Shown here: positions 1-11,359 of the stretch, piece by piece
Layout: every line of letters begins with the position of its first letter
Position numbering within the stretch: position 1 is the stretch's first letter
Assembly: GCF_030247195.1 (NCBI RefSeq)
Contig: NC_080672.1
Location: 377,742,166 to 377,806,165, forward strand
Origin: Topomyia yanbarensis
Taxonomy: Eukaryota > Arthropoda > Insecta > Diptera > Culicidae
Direction of reading: 5' to 3'
DNA: 64,000 bases
Notes under the pieces: generated by a model
What the model saw: only the letters and a program-made list of their open reading frames with translations
Told to the model about the DNA's origin: nothing
The model's database searches: none
Program-made: the position numbers and the translations under genes

Positions 1-2340
1 GCAAAAAAAAATTATTTTTTTTTATTTTGTGCTGTCAGACCCCATTAAGGGATGTTTAAGCTAAATAATCAGGAGAGGTTATGAGCCTATATCTAGTGAC
101 TAAAGAAGAATATTTTATAAAATATAAGAAATAACAAAATTAATGAAATGAAAAAAATTAAGAATAATGAGGTTATTAATACTAACAAAATGAACATAAT
201 GAATAGAGTAAATAAAACTAATATCATGAATATCATGAATAAAGTAAATATATTTTATAAAGTACTAGCTAATAACCATCGCGTGTTGCTGCGACTTTCG
301 ACGAATTATGAGGAAAGCACAATTTGTTCCGATGCGCCATCCTGCGGGCAGATAATACCCAACCAATAGCACTCAAACACACTCCTTAACCAATGCCAAC
401 TATGAACAAATTTTTTGTCCGTTTGGGAGTCCATAAAACACATACATACAAATAATGACTTTTATATATACAGATAGATATAGATAGATATTAAACGAAT
501 TAAATTAATAATATGAATTTATCAAAACAAACGAATAAAATAAATAAAATGAATAGAATAAATAAAATGAATAAAATTATTACATAAATATGATAAATTA
601 ATAACGTGAATAAAATGAAGAAAAAAAAATAATGAAATTAATATAAATAATAAAATGAAAAAAATAAAATAAAATAACACAATAAATAAATTTAATAAAT
701 GTAATAAAATGAACAAAATTTATTAAATTATTTTTTTTATGAAATTGATATAATTAATAAAATAAATAAAAGGTGTTTATTTTATACGATTAGTTAAATG
801 GATAAAATGAATGAAAAGAACAACATGAATAAAATGAATACACTGAATGAAATGAATTAAAATAAACAAAATAAGTTTTATTAATACAATTAAAAGGCCA
901 ATCAAATGAATAAAATGCATAAACAAAATAAAATTAATAAAATGAGTAGAACGAATAAATTTGATAAAATTTATAGAATGATTAAAAAAAACTAAAATGA
1001 AAAAGTTGATAAGTTTGGTAAATTTTTTTTAAAATATTATTGTTAATAAAAGCAAGGCATTTATTCACTATATAAAATGAATAGAATGGATAAAATGAAT
1101 GAGATGAATTAAGTGAAAAAAAAAAATAAAATAAATAAAAATTTCAAAATTTATGAAAACAACAAGATGAATAAAATTGGAAATATCAATAAAATTAATA
1201 AAATAAACAAAATTAATAAACTGAAAAATTTGTTCTTCAATTGATCAAATTAGTTAATTAAGAAAATTGATCAAATTAATAAAATAATTAACAGGAATAA
1301 AATGAATAAATTGCATGAAATGAAAACAGTGGATATGATTATATGATTTGATTTGATAAAGAATTAAAATCAACAAAACGGATAAATGGAATACTGAATG
1401 AAAATGAATGATTGAAAAAATGAGTCATATATTTAAAGTCAAATGTCAATCAAAATTAATAAAATAAACAAATCGAATTAAATCTTTGAAATGAATAAAC
1501 TGTTCAAATCAGTTTGATTAATAAAATTAAATAAAATGCATCGAATAAACTTGATGCATAAAACGAATTAGACGAACCATCGTTTCAGAAAGTCGTGAAA
1601 TGTTTCTTAAGAGAGTCGAAAGGGTTTTAGCGTGAAAATTTTTTTTTCTTCGTTTTTTTTGGAAATTAAGGGTGAAGTGAATTGATCAACATTTTTGTAC
1701 ATTTAACTGTATAATTTCAATAATATTCTGTAGTTTTTCTATGCACAATTATCGACAAGAGACTCGGTGATGAAGCTTTTTGTAGAACGACACTATGAAA
1801 CAAAACAATAATATTGAAATAAAAATATAAACGAAATGAATAAAAAAATAGAAAAAAATAAATTATTTTAAATAAATAAAATTATTAAAATCAATAAAAT
1901 GCGTTATAAAAATAATAGAATAAAATACTGAATTAAGACAAATAAATGAATTGAATAAAATAAACAAATTAAAAAATTAACGATTGAATGAAATGAATTC
2001 AATGGATGGATAAAAAATGAAATTAAAAAAAAACAATATGAATAAGGTAATTAAATTAAATCAAATCATTAAAAAAATCAATGTTATATTAAAATTATTA
2101 ATATGAGCAAAATGAAAAAAACAATAACACGCTGCTACAAAAAATTAAACATTGAAAGAACTTTCCAAGTAAACTACCCAAATTCAGTTGAGTCCGCCCG
2201 TGGTTTAAAAATAACTACAGAAGAATGTTGTCAGGTGTCTCAGTGATAAAAACGTATCACAAATATTCGAAATATGAAATATGTGTGCCAATAGCATGAA
2301 AATAAATTACTTTTTTCAAACGCAAAGTGTCAAGCAGTAT
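1..2340. repeat. A/T-rich degenerate short-unit repeat tract
   Basis: About 2.3 kb made of drifting copies of units such as aataaaatgaat and aataaatga, with interspersed non-repetitive bits (for example around 1560-1800). A small gata-type microsatellite lies near 470-491. Open frames here translate to Lys/Asn/Met/Ile low-complexity strings and are not genes. The same kind of repeat occurs in reverse orientation at 44926-47010. Confidence 0.8.
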
Positions 2341-2354
2341 GGTAAACAGGTCTA

Positions 2355-2853
2355 ATACGCCCCCCTTAAGCAAAAATAGCTATAGTTCACCATTCGATAC
2401 TATGATCTCCGCACCAGTTACTCTAATTTATTGTTAAATTAGTTAGAAATTAGTACCCGTTTAATTTTTTATTAAAAACATCTTGAGACAAGTATTATTG
2501 AACATTTTTCAAAGATGCCTAAATGCTAGTTTTTTCTTTCACGCAGGGTAAAATGCCCCCGGTTAAAGTGTAATATGCCCCACAATAAGAGCAATCGGTG
2601 AGTTTGCCCCACAACAATCTATCAAATTCGACTGTTTCTAATTGGTTGTAATATTATTGGAAAAAGTGGAAGCTTACATCGAAATAGCTCTTTTTAAACT
2701 TTTGTGTATATTGTTTTGCAACATATTAAAAATACCAAACTAACTTAGTACTTCGATTTCATGAAACGATACTGTTATCAGTCATTTTTACTTTTTAGAT
2801 AATTCAGGAAACCTGGGAATTGAAGAGGATCATTTTACCCCGGTGGGGCGTAT
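2355..2853. mobile_element. Candidate TA-flanked MITE (pogo/mariner-like)
   Basis: The ends are short inverted repeats (left atacgcccc, right ggggcgtat), each directly flanked by TA (2353-2354 and 2854-2855). Related gcccc motifs recur inside (around 2548-2610), as in the pogo-like element at 48519-49925 where the terminal motif also recurs internally. No coding capacity is seen. The short TIR makes the call moderate. Confidence 0.45.
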
Positions 2854-2855
2854 TA

Positions 2856-3230
2856 TACCCTTTTACTCTACACACACGTCGCACCCTGTAGTAATGAACT
2901 TAATCCAAAATCACCCTTCCCGCCCACTTTACTAACCGTTCTTTGACATCGTGCTGGTACCCAAAAAATTGATACACGGTTTAACTGTGTGCGATACCAT
3001 CGCTGCCGAAAAACCATTGCGCCTACCATTTATTATAGCGTCATGGTGTTGCTCGTTTGGCACTAGAGCAACAACGGCTTCAAACAGACACACGGCACCT
3101 CTATTTATCTTTTGATGTTTGATTGAGCCATTCAGATGCGTCCTATTGCCGGCGCTGCCTGAAAGTTTCATGGAAGTTTTTCTTTTTTTTTTTTGAATTT
3201 AACTAATTTTCAATAGATTACTGTTTTCGA
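2856..3230. other. Unassigned spacer
   Basis: About 375 bases between two repeats. It has one short open frame on the minus strand with no recognisable domain. I see nothing else. Confidence 0.5.
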
Positions 3231-3401
3231 AAAGATATTAAATTATTAGCAAGATTCAAGTAAGGCGTTTATGATTCGGCTGGTGTATAAATGATTAAAG
3301 TCCATCCAGTAATAGCGGAGGTTAAAGTGTGTAAACCTTACATAGTTTCGTTACATAGGAGATATTATAGATTTTAGAATGACACCTAGCCTCAAATAGT
3401 G

Positions 3402-4175
3402 CTATGCTATATTTCACCCTAAGGAGGAAAATTTGGTAAAAACCAAAATTTCTCACTAGGGTGAAAATTTGTTGGTAAAAACCAGTCTTTGTACAGGAGG
3501 GCACAAATCCTTATTTCATACTATGTTGCGTTTCGGCTTCGCCTCATCAGAAACCGACACTAACACATTGTCGGAATAGATTAGCGCCGGCTTGACGCAA
3601 ATCCCTTAAAACTAAAACACACTATGTGTTTCAATCAAACGACTGATCCAACGTGATGTCCCGTTCGAGCAGAAGTTCTGTTTATGCCGATGAGACACAA
3701 GTGAAGCCGAAACTTGTCTTGGCTTAGCAGGCCAATGCGAAAGCACTATGCTTAATCCGGCGCTAATCTATTCCGACAATGTGTTAATGTCGGTTTCTGA
3801 TGAGGCGAAGCCGAAACGCAACATAGTATGAAATAAGGATTTGTGCCCTCCTGTACAAAGACTGGTTTTTACCAACAAATTTTCACCCTAGTGAGAAATT
3901 TTGGTTTTTACCAAATTTTCCTCCTTAGGGTGAAATATAGCATAGTGCTTTCGCATAGGCCTGCTAAGCCAAGACAAGTTTCGGCTTCACTTGTGTCTCA
4001 TCGGCATAAACAGAACTTCTGCTCGAACGGGACATCACGTTGGATCAGTCGTTTGATTGAAACACATAGTGTGTTTTAGTTTTAAGGGATTTGCGTCAAG
4101 CCGGCGCTAATCTATTCCGACAATGTGTTAGTGTCGGTTTCTGATGAGGCGAAGCCGAAACGCAACATAGTATGA
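3402..4175. mobile_element. Fold-back (palindromic) element with 11-bp direct flanks
   Basis: A 314-bp unit at 3517-3830 has about 74-bp nearly perfect terminal inverted repeats (3517-3590 and 3757-3830). Its flanks are themselves inverted copies (3406-3516 versus 3831-3946), and 3956-4174 repeats the reverse complement of 3517-3735. The short open frames at 3322-3504 (minus) and 3843-4079 (plus) share the same N-terminal peptide only because they lie on opposite arms. The 11-mer ctcaaatagtg is present immediately outside both ends (3391-3401, 4176-4186), as expected of a target-site duplication. No transposase is encoded. Confidence 0.75.
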
Positions 4176-4186
4176 CTCAAATAGTG

Positions 4187-5961
4187 GATAAGGACATTTT
4201 TGATGTGTCAAAATTAACTTTCGTTTGTGGCTACGTGAAAAATCTTTTCGGATACAATGAGCGATTTCGGATACCTACCACAAACGGTGGAAAAGGTTTC
4301 ACCAACTTACTCATACCGCAGCTAGCCCCGGGTTCCCTTACATATTAATTTCCATGCAACTTGCTAATGTAGTTATGTTAGCACACAAATGATATTTAAA
4401 CAATTTTCTGCACTAACATCCGTTCTTTTCTCACTGATCAAACAAATTGGCCTGACTAAATACAACGTTTAGATACAGCAATTACCAATCTAGTAAATCC
4501 TTAACCTGCTGAAACAACACCCTCGGTACAGCATTTGTGGAAATATTGCTTTATACACTGAATAGAACCTCCTAGCATAAAGTTTCAGGCCTCTCGCCGT
4601 TCTTAACGCTACCAAAGGGGAAATCCACCCTTTTGCGGAGGTCGACACAGATCAGCGATCACGGATCACCGCTCGCTGGGAATCCGATTCGACAATCTTG
4701 ATGCATATCATTAGATCGAATCGAATCGAATCGAATCGCGGGGAGGCAAATGCAAATCAGTTGATGCTGTTCACATATTGTGAGCAATTATTTGCGAACA
4801 TTAACAAATGTCGGTCCCGCATTCGGTGACTGCACAGTTGCAGTTGTTTCGGTTTCACTAATAATAGTCCTTTTGGAACGGGGTTGATTGAAGCATGTCT
4901 TAGCCAATGTTACCAATGTGCACGTAATTTCATAACAGTATCTACCAAGCGATTGATTGATCCGCCTGAACTTGATTGCTTGTTTGTTCGGGCAACAAAT
5001 TGTCCCCAGGAATGCGTTGGAAATTCACTGCATATTTCGTTCTAATTATGTTCTATTCTCTAAACTAGTGTCGCAGTCAAAAGTGTCAATTAAACGTGCC
5101 AGCCTTTTGCAGTGTGCAGATATACCCTTTTAGCACTACACGGTTATGCAATCGCGTACATACAGTTCGCTGTCGGTTGGAATAGAAATGCAACTTTTCA
5201 TTATTAAGTCCAGTTGTTACCTTGTCAAGAGCCATTTTCCCACAACGAAGAAAATATGGGCTACATCAGTTGCATTAAAATGACTATCTGGTTGCACCAG
5301 AGACCCACCCGGTTTTTTTTTCTGTACGGTGTTCAAAGTTAAACTAGTCTCTAGACAGTCTAGTCGGAAAGTTTTCCTCCAGAAGCCTTTGGCTGAAGCA
5401 CAAACTGGGGACTGAATTTATTGCGCCGATAACGACGCGGCTAGTGTCGAAGACATGCGGGGTTAGGAAATCACTGTTCACGGGACGGTGTTCCGAACGA
5501 AGTAGGTGTTGAAATTTGATATTTTTTTGAATGTATTTTGTCATATAAGATTATAATCACATTTTTGAAATGATGATGCATGATAGAAATACACATTGCT
5601 TCGAGAAGTCAAATTGGTTTAAACTAAAAATCTTCGCATTAAACACCGCATTAAAATTTTCTCTCGTAAGATAAACCGGGAGGTTAGTAACCCGAGCTCA
5701 GAAGTACAAAACGGTTGAACATAAATTAACTAGTGTCGGCTGTCCAGAATATACAAACCTCACATCAAAACGGGTATGCTACACTCCCACGATTATGTTT
5801 GACAACGTCAATCTAGCTCAGATTGGTAAGCGATACTGGTTTGTTTCGTGTTTGCATATTGATATTAGTAATTAATTCGAGTTAGTCTTCAACTGCTAGA
5901 TTACTATGTAAAGTAAAAATTGTTGAGCACAGTTAGTGCATAACATGCACAGGTTATCCAG
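4187..5961. other. Non-coding interior sequence with one pentamer repeat
   Basis: No supported gene. A short tandem repeat of the pentamer atcga (about five units) lies at 4713-4737. The stretch lies between the arms of the 3231-6625 inverted-repeat element, so it may be element interior or host DNA. Confidence 0.5.
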
Positions 5962-5963
5962 TA

Positions 5964-6310
5964 GGGGACTATCCGTAAATGACGTAGCATTATATGGGGG
6001 AGGGGGGAGTTTTGTATTTTGTGATGATGCGTGACGACAGGGGGTAGGGGGTCACGTCATGCTACGTAGCTTTTTTCAAGGGGAATAGGGGTTGACCTGA
6101 TGTCACGACAACCTTACCCGTTTCATCTAACTAACATCGTTTTTATTTTTTCTTATTTTTTGCGTGGACAAGGGTGGGCAGGGTTACCGTCCAGCTACGT
6201 AATTACCACGGGGGGGGGGGGGTATTTAAAGGTTTGTGACGAAATGCTATGATGGGGGAGGGGGGTGTTAAAATCACTCAAAAAATACTACCTCATTTAT
6301 GGATGATCCC
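5964..6310. mobile_element. MITE with imperfect 20-bp terminal inverted repeats
   Basis: The left end ggggactatccgtaaatga pairs with the right end tcatttatggatgatccc with a few mismatches, and TA flanks both sides (5962-5963, 6311-6312). The interior is G-rich with a G12 run near 6210 and repeats tacgta-containing motifs. It has no ORF. It looks like a non-autonomous TA-inserting DNA element. Confidence 0.6.
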
Positions 6311-6649
6311 TAGGGTAAATGTGTGGTCGACTGCTTGCATCAATCGCAAATACTTAAGGTCATCTTTATAATCATATTTTTTGAAGTTGTTAAAAATACA
6401 CTCGAAATCCGACGGATATGTTTCTATTACTTTTCGACAAGTTTCTTTTTTAGACATTGAAAATGTCTGGGGCTAGATGTCATTCTAAAATCTAAAATAT
6501 CTCCTATGTAATGAAACTGTACGCTCATAACTCCGCCATTATTAGATGGATTTTAATCATTTATACACCAACCAATTCAGAAACGCCTAACTTAAATATT
6601 GGTAACAATTTAATATCTCTGCGATAAAAGAAGCCTACTGGAAATCGAC

Positions 6650-9607
6650 GATCCCCAGGAATCAGGAATCAGTAGCGACTGGCTCAAATGGTTCGTTCCT
6701 TATGTTGATCGGAGATTTGTGCCTTGCCATTATTTGCTTTTTCACCATTTCCCTGATGGGAAGAATTGGGGAAGTGGTATGATTAGGGGTAAGGAAAATA
6801 ACGACACAGAACAATTAAAACAGAGCAATCTGTACCCCCGGAAGGATGCTGAACGATCTGCAGGTGCTACAATAGCAGAAATAAATCTTCTTTTTTATTT
6901 AAATAGTGAGCGGACATATCAACACCCCCGAGGCGATATTGAGATAACAGAACAACAACAAAGCGATATTTTCATTCAAATTAGGCTTAAACTATAGCTC
7001 TTTACCACACTGGGTTAGGAACAATAGAATATCCTTTAGTTTCAGCTCTCTGTACATAGGTTCATCTATATATGGAGAACCAAAAATCCGGATACGCTAT
7101 TGCATTACAACAGGGCAATTGAATATCAAATGATATGATGTTCCGTAATCGAATTCACAAAGATCATATGAATAATACTCAGCACGCTGAACAGTACCCA
7201 TGTGATAATTGAGTTTTCAACGCCCAGTCAGTGCTCTGACTAGAATGCTGCAATTGTGCTTGGAAAAATGCAGCAAATTATTTGACATTTTCGGACTCAC
7301 ATTCGGTAGAAAAGCCCTTAATTTGAACTCAAGTTTGCAAACTATGCCAATGGTTGGCATTTTTTCGAATGCAACCCAAGAGCGAATCTTGTGCTTTATC
7401 CCACTTATCGAAAGTGGTAGAACTGGTTCTGGACCAAGGAAGTCAGTCGCAGCGCCCGCTCTAGCCAATTCGTCCGCCCATTCATTTACAATAATACCGA
7501 AATAATTTGAAAAGCTAAGTTCTTCGACTTGAGTTCGACATGCGATTACTTATTATTATTATTTCGATCTCGAATCTATCGATCTAAGTGCTTTCAGGGC
7601 AACTTGACTGTCAGAACAAAAATAGTTTCTTTTGCCACAAATTCCCTGTTGAAGTGCCGATTGTACGCCACACATAATCGCGAAGACACTTGCTTGGAAT
7701 ACGGTACAGTATCTACCAAGCGAATGAGATTGGTTTAATCTAATTTCTTGACAATAGACTCCAGCACCGGCATAGCCCTCCAACAAAGAAGCATCAGTAT
7801 AAAGAAACTACATATTCTTCAAGCTGTCATTCCACCCAGCCGGATAGCCATTTCTCGCGAGGAGAAATTCTCACATGGAAAGTTTTAAAAGGAAAACTAT
7901 ATGTGAGTGTAAGGTCACTGGGAGCTAGTGTATACTCATCCCAAATCACCATTTGGGGCCACAGTCTTGTGAGGCTAGCTGCACGATCTATTGAGTTACA
8001 GTTCCAAAACCCAGTAACTTTAAGACGGAATGTACAAGAAAGTGCTTCTTGTTTCAGAAACACATACAGTGGTTTTATGTTTAAGAGTGTAGGTGTCGGA
8101 AACCCAAGCTCATTAAGTTTCCTCAACAAGCCATCGGCGACAAGGTTCCATAAAAGTGGTGACAGCACACCACCTTGAAGACATCCGCAGACATTCAGTT
8201 TCCTTATCTCTACTTGTCTTAACGATGAGCACAGATGTCGGTTACTGAGCGTTGCGTGTAGCCAGTTCGTGATATATGAAGGTATTCCAAAACTCCTAAA
8301 CTTGATTGCTTTTGTGAAAAAGCTTTTTCAATGTTGTGGACAACACTGTATAACAGGGTGGTAGAAGATTTCCCCCGCTGATATGCATGTTGCATTGCAT
8401 GCAGCGGGTACTCTCCCAAGCTAACATCCCGAATGTAGTGGTCGATCAAACGTTCCACCGATTTGAGAAGAAAGGAGGTCAGACTGATCGGTCTAAAGCT
8501 CTTCGCCTCCTCATAAGTGACGCGGCCACCTTTGGGAATGAATTTTTCAGTTATTTACCGCCACGCTAATGAAATGTATCTTGTTGCAAGACTACAAGTA
8601 AGAACCTTTTTCAAAATATGCTTCAAGCGTTCATATCCTCTTTGTAGCAGAACTGTAATGATTCCATCTTTTTCCGGAGACTTATACGAATCAAAACTTT
8701 CAATCGCCCATTTCATCGATTCGGTTGTCACAATTCTACGAGCAAATGCCCAAGAATCAGAACTACCTGAAAAGAACTCAGGGGCAGTATCTGTGATTGC
8801 TCCGTATAGCCTGGAACGTGTGTGTCAAAAATACAGTTGAGTACTACATCTTCGTCAGACGAGTATTCCCCATTAGCAGTTCTAATGGAACTGGCATGAA
8901 AGTCATTTGAGACTTTCGACATTTGTGCAGAGGCTTTTCCAGCCACTTTGCTCAGAGGATCGAAGGCATTTCTGTATGCTTTGCGAGCCAACCTTAAATG
9001 TCTCCGGCCCGTCCCTGCGTCTGCGGTTCCAAGCTCTTCTACATAACTTTTGTGACGAACAAGTTCGGTATTACACCAAGGTGTTTCTCTAGAAACACAC
9101 ATAACTCGAAGTAGGCAAGCCATAGTATAGTAGCAGCATATGATTGAGTTTGTTTTATCCACGACCTCATCAAAGTCACTTGGAGATTCAATCGTCGGAG
9201 AATACCCCTGAAACCTAGTCGCCAAGCCCTCTTCGTAAAGGTCCCAGTTAGTTAGTTTGGGGACGATGTAGTTATGATCAGATAACGAGGGTTCGAGCTC
9301 GTTTTGTACGAGACAGTTTGCCAACTTATGCGTAATACCGTCAGAGCAGAGAGTTGCATCTTACAAACTCTTCTTTGCCAGCTCGTGCAAATGTTGAACG
9401 ATTTTCTACATTAAGTTTGTGCAGATTTGTACTGCTTAAATATTCCATCAATTCGTGTGAATCCGTGATCTTTGTGAATCCAACTATGGAGCCTCATATC
9501 ATCTGATATGCAACTGTCCAACAGTACCGTAATTACGATTTCGAGTTTTCGGTCGTCCTTACGTAGACGACACCATGTTTGGGCAACCATGTTTTGACTC
9601 AGAAACA
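6650..9607 (-). pseudogene. Broken non-LTR retrotransposon ORF2 (I/LOA-like, with RNase H)
   Basis: Reading 5' to 3' on the minus strand, fragments of one polyprotein follow in order. First is the end of an APE-type endonuclease (about 9240-9400, with a frameshift near 9345; it contains TLCSDGITHKLAN and the SLSDHNYI motif). Then come an RT N-terminal region (8728-9324), a piece around HAYQRGKSSTTLL (8219-8458), an RT piece with LSPLLWNLVADGLL (8060-8168), and RNase H (7559-7786, with GAGVYC and CSDSQ, then 7217-7468). Stops and frameshifts separate the pieces, so it is dead. The 3' region runs to about 6650, where a segment with ggcaaggcacaaatc matches a second tail at 9783-9870 in the opposite orientation. 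RNase H after RT points to I, LOA or related clades, not to R2 or RTE; the exact family is not determined. Confidence 0.8.
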
Positions 9608-9619
9608 TACTAAAGTTTC

Positions 9620-9870
9620 TTATCCAAAGTGGTCAAGAGCTTTAGGCTTACTCGCAGGCGAGTTGAACTACTTGTGAGATTAATTTACCTGATGTTTTGT
9701 TTTTGTTTATGTGCTCTTATTTTTCCCACCCTTCCAATTCAACTTGCCCACACCTCCTTCTGCTTTCCATCCGCTCATGAAATGATGAAAACACACGGCA
9801 AGGCACAAATCCCCGACTACATACGGGGAACGTGCCATTTAAGCCAATACATTCTGATTCCTAAACTCCA
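9620..9870 (+). mobile_element. 3' tail of a second non-LTR copy, plus strand
   Basis: 9783-9870 matches, on the plus strand, the minus-strand 3' region of the 6650-9607 element (shared ggcaaggcacaaatc, then a gattcct-containing stretch). This suggests a truncated copy of the same family in the opposite direction. No coding sequence is recognisable in it. Confidence 0.45.
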
Positions 9871-10726
9871 ACACTGAGTGTCACAATTCTCACGTTTACT
9901 GTATATAATATTATCACAAGTTTTTTTTCTGGAGCAAAAACGCGACAGATAAAAAAATGTTCACGTTTAGTCATAGCCTATTTCTCTCGGTTTCATACTT
10001 GCTTCCATTTTAAAGGATACAAAATTTAGTGAAGAACTTTCGACATTTTTCGGATAGTTTCGCAGTATTTGTTCCCAGACACTCACGAACCAAAGCGTCA
10101 ACTTGTTCGACAGTAGTTTTGGACCGAAGGAGGATATACAGGGTGTTTGGTTCATGATTAAGAACCTCTCGAGGAGTGATTGATTGTCATATTTGGAGAA
10201 AAAATCGTTCTACACATACCATCAAATCTCAACCGTTACAGAGTTAGTGAACTTTTTGTGTAAAAAACTTATTTATCTTAAAATACCTCTAACTCAAAAA
10301 TATACTTTTTATTTTAAATCCTTTAGTGCCATTGGAAAGGTAAGAAAATTTGCTATTGAATAGTGTTCTCATATCTTTCAGTTAATTAGTTTTAATTACC
10401 TTTTAACTGTAAAGTAGGTAAAAGTTGGTGTTTTTGATGAGGTTTTTGTTAATTTTCTCATAATAATGAATTATGATTATAGCAATATCTATTCTCCAAA
10501 AGTTGAATTTTAGAGCGATTCACAATTTGTTCTTAAACATCACATTCCTATCTCTTCTCATTTCTTTGTAATTTCATTGCTAAACTTTTCCTGTAATCGA
10601 CTTGCGAGTGCTTAAAAGACTCTAATCTCAAAAATATGCTTTATATCGTTATTTCCAAGATTTCATTGGAAAGCTGAGAAAATTGCCTTTCGATGTATGT
10701 ACAAATATCTTTTTGTTAAGTGCGCT

Positions 10727-11359
10727 TGTTCGGTTTCGGAGGGAACGAAGACAATTTTCCGAGATGCACTAATATCCGTGTATTTAGATATTTTTATATC
10801 CTGCGAAAATACAGTTTGCTCTAAATATAGTTCAATGTGTATAATATTTACTCACGTTTAGTCAATCTTCCCGCTCTATGTTTCCCAACGATCGTGGATC
10901 CTGGCCTTGATCGTGATGTCTGTCTATGCGTACATTTCATTATTATTTCTGTATTTTTTAGATTAGTTATATAATTTTACCTGTAGTTTTGTAAGTAACT
11001 TAAATAGCTTTTAGGTTAGGTTTACCTTTAGCTTTAAGTTGTATATATAGTCTAAGAAATAATGCTTTTAGTTTATAAATTGTAGTTGGTAAGTTCATCT
11101 ACTACCTGATCTTTAGGCTAAACTAGTTTTAAATAATTCATAACAACGAGATTAATAATAATTTTAATCGATGCTCCGATCAGCACAGCACTGCATGTGA
11201 CCACTCTATATAACTTCTTTTTTCCTTTTATCTTCCTCCTTCTTTCCGTTTCTCTGACACTTCTCGCGTCGATCGATCGGCAATATCGATGTCGACCACG
11301 TGTCGAGTAGTGTAGTCGAGTAGTGCGACAGTAGGTGCGCTCGTCCGAGGGACGTCACA
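10727..11359 (-). repeat. 3' LTR of the BEL/Pao element (633 bp)
   Basis: This is the left copy, downstream in element orientation. It differs from the other LTR by a 16-base insertion around 11296-11335, where gtcgagtag-type sequence is duplicated. The last 51 or so codons of the polyprotein and its stop codon lie inside this LTR (11206-11359). Confidence 0.95.

Larger units (their letters stand above)
3231..6625. mobile_element. Inverted-repeat element with nested insertions
   Basis: Left arm 3231-3390, resuming at about 4187-4235 beyond an insertion, matches the reverse complement of about 6430-6625 (shared stretches include ggtgtataaatgattaaa and gattttagaatgaca). The arms are roughly 200 bases and about 75-80 percent alike by eye. 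The interior holds the palindromic element 3402-4175, the MITE 5964-6310 and otherwise no coding sequence. The exact termini and target duplication are not resolved. It could also be two oppositely oriented copies of one repeat. Confidence 0.5.

Noticed and set aside
1..720. Short frames at 148-369 (plus) and 522-716 (minus)
   Set aside because: Low-complexity translations of the A/T-rich repeat.
3322..4079. Two short frames on opposite strands sharing the same N-terminal peptide
   Set aside because: They lie on the two arms of the palindromic element, so the identity is a consequence of the inverted repeat and not evidence of a gene.
4713..4737. CRISPR or telomeric repeat
   Set aside because: Only about five units of a pentamer; no spacers and no telomeric sequence.
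7209..8840. Plus-strand frames of 60-107 codons
   Set aside because: Antisense of the RT/RNase H relic on the minus strand.
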